Assembly: GCA_012797715.1 (NCBI GenBank) | Contig: JAAZOO010000210.1 | Location: forward strand, 1-36,992 | Direction of reading: 5' to 3' | Source: Geobacteraceae bacterium | GTDB taxonomy: Bacteria; Desulfobacterota; Desulfuromonadia; Geobacterales; Geobacteraceae | DNA length: 36,992 nucleotides | Shown: one piece after another, positions 15,053 through 24,311 of the stretch | Layout of the letters: every line of letters begins with the position of its first letter | Position numbering within the stretch: position 1 is the stretch's first letter | The notes under the pieces: generated by a model | What the model was told of the DNA's origin: nothing | Database searches by the model: none | What the model saw: the letters and a program-made list of their open reading frames with translations, nothing else | Program-made: the position numbers and the translations under genes

Positions 15053-16639
15053 ATGAGCCAGATACAGCTCTATGATACAACACTGCGTGATGGTACACAG
15101 GCAGAGGATGTTGCGCTCCTCGTTGAAGACAAGATTCGCATTGCCCATAAACTTGACGAGATGGGCATCCATTACATAGAGGGTGGATGGCCAGGGAGCA
15201 ACCCGAAGGATGTTGCATTCTTCAAGGAAATCAAAAAGGAGAAGCTTCATCAGACACGGGTGGCGGCATTCGGTTCCACCAGAAGAGCGAGAGTGACTCC
15301 GGACAAGGATCAGAATATACGCACTCTTATCCAGTCCGAAGCCGATGTTGTCACAATATTCGGGAAAACGTGGGACTTTCAGGTTCGTGAAGCGCTCCGC
15401 ATCACCCTGGAGGAAAATCTTGAACTGATTTACGATTCTCTGGAGTACCTCAAGTCCCGAGTGCCCCAGGTTTTTTATGATGCCGAGCATTTTTTTGACG
15501 GATTCAAGGCAAATCCGGATTATGCCTTGAAAACCTTGAAAGCCGCGGAGCAAGCCGGGGTTGACTGCATTGTCCTGTGCGACACGAACGGCGGCACCAT
15601 GCCGTTTGAAATTGCCGGCATCGTTGACCAGGTGAGAAAATCCGTGAAAACCCCCCTTGGAATCCATACCCACAACGATTCTGAATGCGCGGTCGCCAAT
15701 ACTCTTGCCGCGGTTGAGCGAGGCGTGGTTCATGTCCAGGGAACCATAAACGGTTTCGGAGAGCGGTGCGGTAATGCGAACCTTTGCTCCATCATTCCGG
15801 CTCTTGTCCTCAAAATGAAAAGAGAGTGCCTGTCTGGAGAACAGCTGAAAAGGCTTTCGGAATTGTCCCGTTTCGTTTATGAATTGTGCAACCTGTCGCC
15901 GGATAAGCATCAGCCTTACGTGGGGAAATCAGCGTTTGCTCATAAGGGAGGCGTCCATGTGAGTGCCATTCAACGGCATCCGGAGACTTATGAACATATT
16001 CGACCTGAATTGGTTGGAAATACTACAAGAGTTCTGGTTTCCGATCTCTCCGGGAGGTCAAATATCCTTGCAAAGGCTCAGGAATTCAACATTAACCTTG
16101 ATAGCAAGGATCCGGTGGCAATGGAGATACTTGACAAAATTAAGGAACTGGAGAATCAAGGCTATCAGTTCGAGGGTGCAGAGGCCTCGTTTGAGCTTCT
16201 CATGAAGAGAGCTCTCGGGACCCACAGGAAATTCTTTTCTGTCATGGGGTTCCGTGTCATCGATGAGAGACGGCATGATGACCAGAAGCCTTTAGCCGAG
16301 GCAACCATCATGGTCAAGGTCGGAGGAAAAATCGAGCACACCGCCGCTGTGGGAAATGGACCCGTAAACGCGCTTGACAATGCACTTCGCAAAGCACTCG
16401 AGAAGTTTTATCCGAAACTGAAAGAAGTACGGTTGCACGATTACAAAGTTCGTGTATTACCAGCCGGTCAGGGGACTGCTTCCGTGACCAGAGTGCTTAT
16501 TGAGTCAGGTGATCGGGAAAGCAGGTGGGGCACTGTGGGTGTATCGGATAATATCATCGAGGCATCCTATCAAGCCCTCATTGACAGTATCGAATATAAA
16601 CTGGACAAAGTGGAAGAAAAGGAGTTATCCAGAAAGTGA
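15053..16639 (+). CDS. cimA: (R)-citramalate synthase
   Basis: The enzyme condenses pyruvate and acetyl-CoA to citramalate, the threonine-independent route to 2-oxobutyrate and isoleucine that is established in Geobacter. The 528-residue protein has the alpha-isopropylmalate synthase/HMG-CoA lyase barrel: [14 protein letters not shown] at the N-terminus, [14 protein letters not shown] and [22 protein letters not shown] in the middle, and [12 protein letters not shown] with KGGVHVSAI further on. A C-terminal LeuA-type regulatory domain lies at about 390-520. The length and the early [11 protein letters not shown] segment fit the CimA type rather than LeuA. It ends in a four-base GTGA overlap with the next gene. 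Confidence 0.93.
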   Translation: MSQIQLYDTTLRDGTQAEDVALLVEDKIRIAHKLDEMGIHYIEGGWPGSNPKDVAFFKEIKKEKLHQTRVAAFGSTRRARVTPDKDQNIRTLIQSEADVVTIFGKTWDFQVREALRITLEENLELIYDSLEYLKSRVPQVFYDAEHFFDGFKANPDYALKTLKAAEQAGVDCIVLCDTNGGTMPFEIAGIVDQVRKSVKTPLGIHTHNDSECAVANTLAAVERGVVHVQGTINGFGERCGNANLCSIIPALVLKMKRECLSGEQLKRLSELSRFVYELCNLSPDKHQPYVGKSAFAHKGGVHVSAIQRHPETYEHIRPELVGNTTRVLVSDLSGRSNILAKAQEFNINLDSKDPVAMEILDKIKELENQGYQFEGAEASFELLMKRALGTHRKFFSVMGFRVIDERRHDDQKPLAEATIMVKVGGKIEHTAAVGNGPVNALDNALRKALEKFYPKLKEVRLHDYKVRVLPAGQGTASVTRVLIESGDRESRWGTVGVSDNIIEASYQALIDSIEYKLDKVEEKELSRK

Positions 16640-17202
16640 TTGAGAGCCTCCATCGGCTTGTTTTACTCTGTATCGCGCTTGTCCTTGCGGCAAGTCTTTC
16701 CATGAAAAGCCACGATATCCTCGAGAGTGGGGGTAGCGTGGCTTTTTTGCCAATGGGAGTTGCAGAAAAAGGGAAAGACACGATACGCATTCGTGGAAAT
16801 ATCGTAAATCCGGGAGTTTATCAAATTGATTGCGGTTCGAAAGAAAAAAGCGTCACAATATTGACGCTTATTGGTGCTGGGAAAGAAATAGGCGAGAAAT
16901 CCCTTGCAGGACTGAATTGGCATTCAGGGGACGTACTGGAAATTAATCGAAAAAAGGGACAATACGTCGATATTACGGTGGATACAATGTCGTTTGAAGA
17001 GATGATGATTCTTGGAATCCCATTAGATCCGAACCGATTGTCCGCTCATGAATGGGAAAGATTGCCGGGAATTGGGCCGGTAACTGCGAAAAAGATCATT
17101 GACGACCGTCAAATTAATGGCGATTTTCAATCCATAGACGACCTGAAAAGAATAGATGGAATCGGAAATGCTAAAATAGCAAATCTGAAACAGTATTTTT
17201 AA
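16636..17202 (+). CDS. SLBB plus helix-hairpin-helix (ComEA-like) envelope protein
   Basis: The 188-residue protein starts with a membrane anchor or signal segment (about 5-22). An SLBB-like beta domain follows (about 48-115, [16 protein letters not shown]), then a tandem helix-hairpin-helix motif (about 145-188, [17 protein letters not shown] and [14 protein letters not shown]). This order matches the DNA receptor ComEA and its relatives, which bind DNA outside the membrane during uptake. No comEC or other competence gene is nearby. The GTG start overlaps the cimA stop by four bases, so translation is probably coupled. Two proline-poor internal stretches are unlike the compact ComEA and leave the function open. 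Confidence 0.85.
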   Translation: MIESLHRLVLLCIALVLAASLSMKSHDILESGGSVAFLPMGVAEKGKDTIRIRGNIVNPGVYQIDCGSKEKSVTILTLIGAGKEIGEKSLAGLNWHSGDVLEINRKKGQYVDITVDTMSFEEMMILGIPLDPNRLSAHEWERLPGIGPVTAKKIIDDRQINGDFQSIDDLKRIDGIGNAKIANLKQYF

Positions 17203-17352
17203 TAATAGCTAACATGTTGATAATTCATTGAAATAACGATCCTTCCACACCCATGCAAGAATCTGGATTACGGATATATCTCTGTTTGGCATGCATGATG
17301 TAAAGATACTTGCACCTGGTTACTTACTATTCTCATCCGAGGAGGGATCGAT

Positions 17353-17508
17353 ATGCAATGCCCAAAATGTAAAGGCCTCATGTTTTCGGAAAAGTATTTT
17401 GATTATGTTCGATCTTTTTATGCTTGGAAATGTACCGGGTGTGGTGAGTTGTTAGATACTACGATTCTGTCGAACAGGGCGCGGAGGAATGATTTCTTTC
17501 TTGGCTAA
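17353..17508 (+). CDS. Small zinc-ribbon protein (51 residues)
   Basis: A 52-codon frame begins at ATG 17353 behind a GAGGAGGGATCG ribosome-binding site. It encodes MQCPKCKGLMFSEKYFD at the N-terminus and KCTGCGELLD at about residues 27-36. The two CxxC pairs (CPKC and CTGC) form a standard zinc-ribbon knuckle pair. The last 15 residues are basic and polar. It is too small for catalysis and is probably a nucleic-acid or protein-binding accessory factor, but no specific function is known. It stands alone on this strand after the ComEA-like gene, with a 150-base gap before it. Confidence 0.8.
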   Translation: MQCPKCKGLMFSEKYFDYVRSFYAWKCTGCGELLDTTILSNRARRNDFFLG

Positions 17509-18096
17509 GACTCACGGTTGTTTTGGCAAGCACGTTTTTCAGCATCAAGATTGTTCGTAATTTTACATAAGGCGGTTGCTTGTGCATACCCAAAAATGAA
17601 CCTGAGAACGATAATGCAAGGGATAAATGCCAAGCATCCGCCAATGTAATTTTCTCATTCCGCGTAATGCGTTTTCCTCCCTCGTATCCCCCCCTTGATC
17701 CTCCTGAAACTAGCAGTTGGAACCCGTAGCGAATGAACCGTTTTTGCGTCGCGACTATAGAAGGATATCCGGAGTGTTTGAAGGATAAATTATAATTGCT
17801 GAAAGTGTGACGTCTCTCCTTTCGCATGCCGTATCGTGAGAGGATTTGTTTATCTTCCGAAAAATCACTTCGCCGCATCAAGGGGGATATGGAAACCTTT
17901 TGACGTATCGTCATTCTCCGAATCGGTCGAGAGGGCGGTTTCGAAGGGCGGTTTCTGCTTCAAGGGACTTATCCCGGTCGGGAAATTGATGCGCGGTACA
18001 CTGCTGCACTGCTCCTTCCTGGCACCCTTGTAACTTCAGGGTAACTATTGACCGCTGAAAGCTGGGGGAACGTGAGTTCTGGTGCAGACAATCATT
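17509..18096. other. 588-base stretch without a convincing gene
   Basis: Open frames exist on both strands (minus 17459-17914, plus 17836-18033), but none has a good ribosome-binding site with recognisable family features. The minus strand at 17505-17654 reads as a short hydrophobic peptide (IPCIIVLRFIFGYAQ) preceded by an in-frame TGA and lacking a good start, possibly a decayed membrane protein. A 10-base direct repeat GGGCGGTTTC occurs at 17933 and 17946. I saw no tRNA, CRISPR repeat or riboswitch consensus. Confidence 0.5.
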
Positions 18097-18513
18097 TTAT
18101 TCGCCGATTATTTTAACGAGAACCCGCTTTTTTCTCCTGCCGTCGAAATCTCCGTAAAAAATCTGTTCCCAGGGACCCAGATCAAGATCGTAGTCGGTTA
18201 CTGCCACGACAACTTCTCTTCCCATGATCGTTCTCTTGAGGTGGGCATCGGCGTTATCCTCACTCCCATTATGGTGATACTGTGAATAGGGCTTTTCAGG
18301 AGCGAGCATTTCCAGCCATTCCTCGAAATCAAGGTGCAAACCGGGTTCATCATCATTGATAAAGACACTCGCCGTGATGTGCATGGCGTTGCACAGCAGA
18401 AGACCATCTCGAATTTCACTTTCTGCTACGCACTCTCTCACCTGTTGAGTGATATTAATAAAATCCCTTCTCTTGCTGATTTCGAACCAGAGCTCCTTTC
18501 GAAAATGTTTCAT
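18097..18513 (-). CDS. YjbQ-family protein (UPF0047)
   Basis: The 138-residue protein belongs to the YjbQ/UPF0047 family, a small beta-rich trimer. E. coli YjbQ has been linked to thiamine-phosphate synthase activity, but the native role is unsettled. The family signatures [45 protein letters not shown] and [21 protein letters not shown] are all present, including the conserved histidines. A GGGAGG site precedes the ATG. It follows the phosphatase gene by 24 bases on the same strand, so the two are probably co-transcribed. Confidence 0.92.
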   Translation of the reverse strand: MKHFRKELWFEISKRRDFINITQQVRECVAESEIRDGLLLCNAMHITASVFINDDEPGLHLDFEEWLEMLAPEKPYSQYHHNGSEDNADAHLKRTIMGREVVVAVTDYDLDLGPWEQIFYGDFDGRRKKRVLVKIIGE

Positions 18514-18537
18514 GAAGAATGCCTCCCGTTCCTTTTG

Positions 18538-19209
18538 CTAATCGATATTCTTTTGGAAGTAGAGTGAAAGGGAATTCAATTCAAGGGCTGCAAGAGAACC
18601 TAGTTCCTGATTGGATGAGTACACACATCCGTTATCAAGAAGGATCCAACCTGTCCTGAGTGAATTTATTATTGCCTCTTTTGTGACCGGCGTATGACCA
18701 GAAATGATCGGCTTGCCCGTGAACACGCTTGTAGTATTGATGGAAGAAGGACGGGCCCAGAGCATTGCCTCTTTGTCGCTGAAGGGATCGTCCGCCTGAC
18801 GGTTCAAGCCGGCATGAACGAGAATGAAGTCTTCCAGTTCAAAATAGTATGGAAGCCTCGATAAAAACCTCTTATAAACAAGGGGAGTATCACAGGGATC
18901 CTCAATCCCGAAACTATCGAGTGTTGTTCTCCCCCCATTCAGCAACCAGACCCGGAAGCAATCCCTGTCTTCGCAGGCACGAAGAAGCATGTCATCGTGA
19001 TTTCCCCGCAGAGCATGCGCAGAGTATCCCTTCTGCCGAAGACGCAGAATGGAGTCCACAACCTCCCTGCTTCGTGGCCCGCGATCGATATAGTCACCAA
19101 GGAGATAGATGGTATCTGTTTTCCTGATGCGGAGGACATCGTGCAGAAGTGCTGAAAATGTCACAGAACAGCCATGGATGTCAGGAATGACAAATCGTCG
19201 ATTACGCAT
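18538..19209 (-). CDS. PPP-family serine/threonine phosphatase-like metallophosphatase
   Basis: The 223-residue protein is a single metallophosphoesterase domain with the PPP motif set: DIHG (10-13), GDYIDRGPRS (38-47), GNHDDMLL (69-76), then VHAGLN and SGHTP towards the C-terminus. These residues hold a dinuclear metal centre. Bacterial members dephosphorylate proteins or Ap4A-type nucleotides; the substrate cannot be told from sequence. It begins at ATG 19207-19209 and is the first gene of a pair with yjbQ. The 374 bases upstream separate it from the divergent efflux operon. Confidence 0.9.
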   Translation of the reverse strand: MRNRRFVIPDIHGCSVTFSALLHDVLRIRKTDTIYLLGDYIDRGPRSREVVDSILRLRQKGYSAHALRGNHDDMLLRACEDRDCFRVWLLNGGRTTLDSFGIEDPCDTPLVYKRFLSRLPYYFELEDFILVHAGLNRQADDPFSDKEAMLWARPSSINTTSVFTGKPIISGHTPVTKEAIINSLRTGWILLDNGCVYSSNQELGSLAALELNSLSLYFQKNID

Positions 19210-19583
19210 TATACGGCTTTCCAGTCAACCACATATATCTGCTGCATTTCCATAATGGTATGTTTCCATCGTTCCATTTTTATCCAAGACTATATCAATT
19301 TTCCTTCTTTGAAAAGAATGTAAACATCAAATGTTGCATGCAAAAGAAATGGGGAGGACGTTCATGTTTATGAATCTGGATTTCTCGAGGTATTCGAAGA
19401 AGGTGGAGTTGCGGCATTTCGGATAGTCGCGAATCTTCCGTAGCAGCGGGTTTGTCAACCGATTTCCGATTCAGTCGTTTTTTAAACCATTTTTCAACAA
19501 AGTCTGTATATTTGCCGTAACATGCCATACCAATGATGAACGCTTTTCTAAGTCGATGAAAGTACCATTCTCCAGAGGTTGCG
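19210..19583. other. Intergenic region between phosphatase and efflux operon
   Basis: This 374-base, relatively A+T-rich gap separates divergent genes and should hold promoters for both. I found no high-scoring -35/-10 pair. It includes a 20-codon plus-strand mini-ORF with a strong ribosome-binding site at 19364-19426. A minus-strand frame (19295-19612) runs across it into macA and has no recognisable family. Confidence 0.5.
19364..19426 (+). CDS. Possible 20-residue leader peptide upstream of the efflux operon
   Basis: GGGGAGGACGTTC places a near-consensus ribosome-binding site seven bases before ATG 19364. The frame runs 20 codons (MFMNLDFSRYSKKVELRHFG) to a TAG. It ends 157 bases before macA. 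It could be a regulatory leader peptide, a remnant of a lost gene, or chance. No clear attenuator hairpin with a T-run was seen between it and macA. Confidence 0.3.
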   Translation: MFMNLDFSRYSKKVELRHFG

Positions 19584-20780
19584 ATGAAGAAAATCATATT
19601 TGTATCGACCATAGCAATTTGTTTTTTGGCTGCAGGCGGTTACCTACTTTTCGCCAAGGAACGAGAACCTTCCTACGTCACCGAACGCATTGAACGGGGG
19701 CCTCTAGTTTCAACGGTCTCGTCCACGGGGACTCTTAACGCAGTTACAACCGTTCAGGTTGGGACACAGGTGTCGGGAACCATACAGAAGATTTTCGTCG
19801 ATTATAATAGTCCGGTAAGAAAAGGCCAGATAATTGCGCAGATAGATCCGTCAATCTTCAATTCACAGGTGGAGCAAAGCCAAGGCAACTACCGGTTTGC
19901 CGTTGCAAACCTTTCGAAGTTGAAAGCCGTTGCCCATGACGCTCGAAGAACGCTGGAAAGGAACAGGCAATTACTGAGAGAGGGGATAGTGTCACAGGGC
20001 GATTTCGACGCTGTAGAAGCAAAATTCAGGGAAGCGTCTGCCGCCGTCACTGGAGCGAAAGGAACCGTACTCCAGGCACGCGGCGCATATAAACAGTCCC
20101 TGATGAATCTGCGTTATGCCACGATACGATCTCCCGTGGACGGAATTGTCGTTTCGAGGAATGTCGATGTGGGACAGACTGTTGCAGCGTCTTTCCAGAC
20201 GCCCACTCTCTTTACCATTGCCCAGGACTTGACCAAGATGCAGATCAATACATGCGTCGATGAGGCGGATATCGGCAAGGTTGTGGTTGGTCAACCCGCC
20301 GTATTTACCGTGGACGCGTATCCGGAGATGCAATTCAGGGGAGTGGTTTCCCAGGTGAGAATCGCTCCGATAGTCACACAGAATGTGGTAACCTACGACG
20401 TCATCATAACCGTGGAAAACAGGGACCTCAAACTCAAGCCCGGAATGACCGCCAATGTGAACATCGAGGTAATGAGGAAGTTTAGTGTGCTGAAGGTTCC
20501 CAGCTCTGCCTTGCGCTTTAAGCCCCGTGAAAACGGAGTGGGCGCTGCATGGAAGGTGACTATGGAGAGGCACGGCAAGAATGGGGCCTCCGGACAGAAG
20601 ATTTTCCTGCTCAAGGACGGCAAACCCGACCCGGTTCCGGTTCAGACTGGAATGTCGGATGGTTTGTACGTGGAGCTTGTCCGGGGTAAGGTGCGTCAAG
20701 GCCAGGAGGTTATTGTTGAGCAGACTCTTCCCAAGAAAAAGGCCGCCACTACAGGCGGTGTAATGGGTCCGAGGTTTTAG
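19584..20780 (+). CDS. macA: Periplasmic adaptor of a MacAB-TolC type efflux pump
   Basis: The 398-residue protein is a membrane fusion protein. It has an N-terminal membrane anchor (about 4-22), a lipoyl-like half domain (STGTLNAVTTVQVGTQVSG) and a coiled-coil hairpin (about 95-165). The second lipoyl half (LRYATIRSPVDGIVVSRNVDVGQTV) is followed by beta-barrel and membrane-proximal domains. It would join the inner-membrane MacB-like transporter to the TolC-like channel. A GAGG site lies six bases before the ATG. The ATPase gene begins directly after its stop codon. The exported compound is unknown. Confidence 0.92.
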   Translation: MKKIIFVSTIAICFLAAGGYLLFAKEREPSYVTERIERGPLVSTVSSTGTLNAVTTVQVGTQVSGTIQKIFVDYNSPVRKGQIIAQIDPSIFNSQVEQSQGNYRFAVANLSKLKAVAHDARRTLERNRQLLREGIVSQGDFDAVEAKFREASAAVTGAKGTVLQARGAYKQSLMNLRYATIRSPVDGIVVSRNVDVGQTVAASFQTPTLFTIAQDLTKMQINTCVDEADIGKVVVGQPAVFTVDAYPEMQFRGVVSQVRIAPIVTQNVVTYDVIITVENRDLKLKPGMTANVNIEVMRKFSVLKVPSSALRFKPRENGVGAAWKVTMERHGKNGASGQKIFLLKDGKPDPVPVQTGMSDGLYVELVRGKVRQGQEVIVEQTLPKKKAATTGGVMGPRF

Positions 20781-21506
20781 ATGGGAGAGATTGTCGTTCG
20801 GACACGAGAAGTTTCAAAGGTATACAGCACGGGGGAGCAGCATGTCGATGCTTTGCATAAGGTTTCCCTTGAAGTGGGAAAAGGGGAGTTTGTCGCCATC
20901 ATGGGCGCTTCCGGGAGCGGGAAATCGACTTTCATGAACATCATCGGTTGTCTGGATGTTCCAACGTACGGCGAATATCTGCTGGAGGGGGAGAACGTTC
21001 AGGGCCTGTCGGAAAACGCCCAGGCAGAACTCCGAAACAAGAAGATAGGCTTTGTATTTCAGGGCTTCAATCTGCTGGCAAGGACAACTGCCGTCGAAAA
21101 TGTGGAGCTTCCCCTTATCTACGCACGGTTTCCCGCTTCGCGGAGAAGGGGAAAGGCGCTCGCTGCCCTGTCGCTTGTGGGGCTCGCCGACCGTGCCGAA
21201 CATACCAGTAAGCAACTATCGGGAGGGCAGCAGCAACGGGTCGCGATAGCGCGGGCGCTGGTGAACGATCCCGCCATTATCCTGGCGGATGAGCCGACTG
21301 GAAATCTCGATTCTCTGACCAGTATAGATATCATGGCGATCTTCCAGGAACTGAACAGTCAGGGTAGTACCATTATCATGGTTACCCATGAACCTGAAAT
21401 TGCCGCCTTCACAAAAAGGAATATTGTTTTTCGGGACGGCTGCATCATTTCGGATACTCCGGTCGTGCGCCAGACAGATGCCCGACAACTGAAGAGTCAT
21501 ATGTGA
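20781..21506 (+). CDS. MacB-type ABC transporter ATPase
   Basis: The 241-residue ATP-binding subunit has Walker [10 protein letters not shown] (about 41-49), a Q-loop FQGFNLL, the ABC signature [15 protein letters not shown], Walker [14 protein letters not shown] and the switch histidine VTHEPE. It is the LolD/MacB subtype that partners FtsX-like permeases. In E. coli MacB the ATPase and permease are one polypeptide; here they are separate adjacent genes. The start abuts the macA stop with no gap, and the stop overlaps the start of the permease gene. Confidence 0.94.
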   Translation: MGEIVVRTREVSKVYSTGEQHVDALHKVSLEVGKGEFVAIMGASGSGKSTFMNIIGCLDVPTYGEYLLEGENVQGLSENAQAELRNKKIGFVFQGFNLLARTTAVENVELPLIYARFPASRRRGKALAALSLVGLADRAEHTSKQLSGGQQQRVAIARALVNDPAIILADEPTGNLDSLTSIDIMAIFQELNSQGSTIIMVTHEPEIAAFTKRNIVFRDGCIISDTPVVRQTDARQLKSHM

Positions 21507-22732
21507 TGGAGTTTCCGTTGAACATAAAAATTGCGCTGCGTGCACTCAGGAGTAACAAGATGCGCTCCTTACTGACCATGCTGGGCGTAATCATCGGAAT
21601 CGCCGCGGTTATTGCCATGGTGGCGATCGGTTCAGGGGCGAGCAGGGTCATTTCCGATCAGATAGCAAGCGTAGGCAGTAATATTCTCCTTGTCTTGCCT
21701 GGGTCGAGAACAAGTGGCGGCATTCGGATGGGTCACGGCAGCACACCGACTTTGACCTACAACGACGCAAAAGCCATAGCTGCGGAATGTCCGTCGGTTG
21801 TGTTCGCGGCCCCAGTCGTCAGGGGAGGGGCGCAGGTCGTCTCCGGCAACATGAACTGGTCCACGTCGATATTGGGAGTAACACCGGAATATTTTTCGGT
21901 ACGGGATTGGCGGGTTGTTTCGGGTAGGATCCTTGGGCGCTCGGATGTGGAGGGGGCAGCCAAAATCTGCCTCATCGGCCGAACCGTCGCAGAAAACCTG
22001 TTCGGTGCTGAATATCCTGTCGGAAAGATTGTGCGTGTCAAAAAACTTCCCTTTCTGGTGATTGGTGTACTGGACGGAAAAGGCCGGTCTCCGCAGGGCG
22101 CCGACCAGGATGATGTGGTTTTCGTTCCTCTGACAACAGCTCAAAGAAAGCTGTTCGGTAGTCAATTTCCCGATTCTGTCAGCTCCATCATGATTCAGGC
22201 GAAAAGCGAAGAGGAACTCAGCCGCGCTCAAAACCAGGTGGATGCCCTCCTGTTCCAGCGACACAGAATTGGTCCGGGCCGTGAAATGGACTATACCGTG
22301 CGAAACCTGACCGAGCTCCTGAATGTCGCAGAACAATCGTCACGGGCAATGTCTTTTCTTCTCGGCGCGGTGGCATCCATATCCCTTGTGGTTGGTGGAA
22401 TCGGCATCATGAATATCATGCTGGTTTCCGTTACTGAACGTACCAGGGAAATCGGGATTCGCATGGCTATCGGGGCCAGGAAAAAGGACATCCTTCTCCA
22501 GTTTCTCACCGAAGCGATTCTGCTGACCTGTATCGGCGGGATACTCGGCATTGTACTAGGAGTCGTCGGAGCTAATGTCGTTTCCATGGTATTCGATTGG
22601 CCGACGCTTATTTCTTTCCGGTCGATATTCATTGCCTTCGCTTTCTCCGTAGCAACGGGGGTCTTTTTCGGTTACTATCCCGCAAAAAAAGCCGCTATGC
22701 TGAATCCAATCGATGCGTTGCGCTATGAGTAG
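21506..22732 (+). CDS. MacB-type FtsX-like ABC transporter permease
   Basis: The 408-residue permease has the four-helix FtsX layout. One N-terminal membrane helix (MLGVIIGIAAVIAMVAIGSGA) is followed by a large periplasmic MacB core domain (about 50-270) and three C-terminal helices. The last of these regions contains GGIGIMNIMLVSVTERTREIG and IGARKKDIL. The mechanism is mechanotransmission: ATP hydrolysis drives movement of the periplasmic domain. I prefer ATG 21506, which overlaps the ATPase stop by one base; GTG 21503 would add one residue. The TolC-like gene follows. Confidence 0.93.
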   Translation: MEFPLNIKIALRALRSNKMRSLLTMLGVIIGIAAVIAMVAIGSGASRVISDQIASVGSNILLVLPGSRTSGGIRMGHGSTPTLTYNDAKAIAAECPSVVFAAPVVRGGAQVVSGNMNWSTSILGVTPEYFSVRDWRVVSGRILGRSDVEGAAKICLIGRTVAENLFGAEYPVGKIVRVKKLPFLVIGVLDGKGRSPQGADQDDVVFVPLTTAQRKLFGSQFPDSVSSIMIQAKSEEELSRAQNQVDALLFQRHRIGPGREMDYTVRNLTELLNVAEQSSRAMSFLLGAVASISLVVGGIGIMNIMLVSVTERTREIGIRMAIGARKKDILLQFLTEAILLTCIGGILGIVLGVVGANVVSMVFDWPTLISFRSIFIAFAFSVATGVFFGYYPAKKAAMLNPIDALRYE

Positions 22733-22778
22733 CTGGTGGAGTGTCTTGGATCAAAGAACTACAAAGAAAGGGTTCACG

Positions 22779-24311
22779 ATGGGTTCCACTCGTTTGCGTT
22801 TTCGATTTCTTATTGTCATTCTTGAAGTGATATGCGTAGGTGTGTCCGGATTTGCACACGCAAAGGATGAAACCGTAAATCTGACCCTGAAACAGGTTTT
22901 GTGTATGGCGGTCGAAAGAAACTTGGAGGTCAAGGCGGAGCTTTTCAGTCCAGCCATGTATGAAGCGGAAATCAGAAAAAATCGCGGAATATATGACCCG
23001 ACAATGACACTTTCCACTATATATCAACAGGCAACGACGCAGCCTGCAAGCTCCTTACTGGCGGGCGCCAGCATAAGCAGGCAGAAAAATTATCAAGCAA
23101 ATGCCGGAATTAAACAGTTTGTGCCTAGTGGCGGTACGGTGGGTCTGAGTTTCAACAATCTATGGAATCGTAACAATTCAGACTCGTCACGCGGTTTTCT
23201 TAATGAATACTGGCAATCTGACCTTATGCTCACCTATACTCAACCGCTTCTGAAAAACTTTGGGCGGGAGACAACCGAATCGGTGATTAGCGTTGCGGTG
23301 AATAACAAGGAAGCATCGCTTGACCAGTTCCGGAGCAAACTTATGGATGTCGTGACACGCTCCAGGATCGCCTATTATACCCTGTACAGCCTGAAAGAAA
23401 ACCTGGAAGCAAAACGAATCGCGCTGGCACTTGCACGGAAGATTCTCGAAGATACGAAGGGAAGGGTGCGGGCGGGTGTGCTTCCGGCCATGGAGATACT
23501 GAATGCCGAGTACGGTGTAGCCGCACGGGAGAAGGAACTCATCGATGCTGAAAAAAGCATGAGAGACCAGATGGACGTTGTGCGCTTTCTCCTGCAGATA
23601 GACGGGAGCCCGGATGTGAGGCCGATTGACCCTCCCATCAGGGATGAGTACCCTGTCGATGAAAATGAAGCCATTTCCCGGGCGCTTGTCATGCGCCCCG
23701 ATCTGCGTTCCCTCAGAACGAATCTGAAGACAGCGGAACTGCAGACCCGTGTGGCACAGAATCGCATGATGCCGGAACTTGATTTTGTCGGAAGTGCGGC
23801 ACTGACAGGTCTTGGAAGTGACTACGGTCATGACCTGGAAAAGATCGGCTCGGCTGACAATCCGGTATGGTCGGTTGGTCTGCACCTCACCTATCCAATC
23901 GGCAATCGTGATGCGAAAAACACTTTGATTAAAAGCAGGCTCAATTCCGAACAGATACGGGTTCACTTGAAAAATCTCGAAGACACCATAAGAAACGAGA
24001 TAAAAATCGCTGTCCGCGGGATTCGAACCAGCTATCTTCAACTGGATGTGGCAGACAGGGGTCTTGCCTATGCCGAGGAACGGTTGCGCGCCTATGTCAA
24101 GAAAAATGAGGTCGGATTGGCCACCACAAAGGAAGTGGTTGATGTGCAGAATGATCTGGTTGCGGCCAAGGCAAACCAGATCAAAGCGCAGACGGAATAC
24201 ACGATAGCAATCGGTCAACTCTGGAAAGCTACCGGCGAGGTGCTGGAACGGGAGGGGATAACCCTGAATGGGAAAGAAGCCGATGCTCTCTATGATTCGA
24301 TCAGCCGGTGA
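22779..24311 (+). CDS. TolC-family outer membrane efflux protein
   Basis: The 510-residue protein has a signal peptide (about 1-29, ending AHA) and two outer-membrane-efflux repeats (about 38-240 and 275-480) with the long helical hairpins of TolC, including NKEASLDQFRSKLMDVVTRSR and NDLVAAKANQIKAQTEYTIA. It would form the trimeric channel completing the MacAB-type pump. The ATG at 22779 gives a normal signal peptide; a longer frame from 22713 overlaps the permease and has no such N-terminus. The region after it (24312-24559) shows no terminator. Confidence 0.92.
   Translation: MGSTRLRFRFLIVILEVICVGVSGFAHAKDETVNLTLKQVLCMAVERNLEVKAELFSPAMYEAEIRKNRGIYDPTMTLSTIYQQATTQPASSLLAGASISRQKNYQANAGIKQFVPSGGTVGLSFNNLWNRNNSDSSRGFLNEYWQSDLMLTYTQPLLKNFGRETTESVISVAVNNKEASLDQFRSKLMDVVTRSRIAYYTLYSLKENLEAKRIALALARKILEDTKGRVRAGVLPAMEILNAEYGVAAREKELIDAEKSMRDQMDVVRFLLQIDGSPDVRPIDPPIRDEYPVDENEAISRALVMRPDLRSLRTNLKTAELQTRVAQNRMMPELDFVGSAALTGLGSDYGHDLEKIGSADNPVWSVGLHLTYPIGNRDAKNTLIKSRLNSEQIRVHLKNLEDTIRNEIKIAVRGIRTSYLQLDVADRGLAYAEERLRAYVKKNEVGLATTKEVVDVQNDLVAAKANQIKAQTEYTIAIGQLWKATGEVLEREGITLNGKEADALYDSISR

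Noticed and set aside
17285..17303. Sigma-54-like -24/-12 sequence TTGGCATGCATGATGT before the zinc-ribbon gene
   Set aside because: The GG at -24 is present, but the invariant GC at -12 is GT, so it falls short of a credible sigma-54 promoter.
17459..17914. 151-residue minus-strand frame
   Set aside because: It overlaps the zinc-ribbon gene, has no recognisable domain and no clear ribosome-binding site, and its composition looks non-coding.
19295..19612. 105-residue minus-strand frame running from the intergenic gap into macA
   Set aside because: The start lies inside macA, there is no ribosome-binding site and no family resemblance; it is probably chance.
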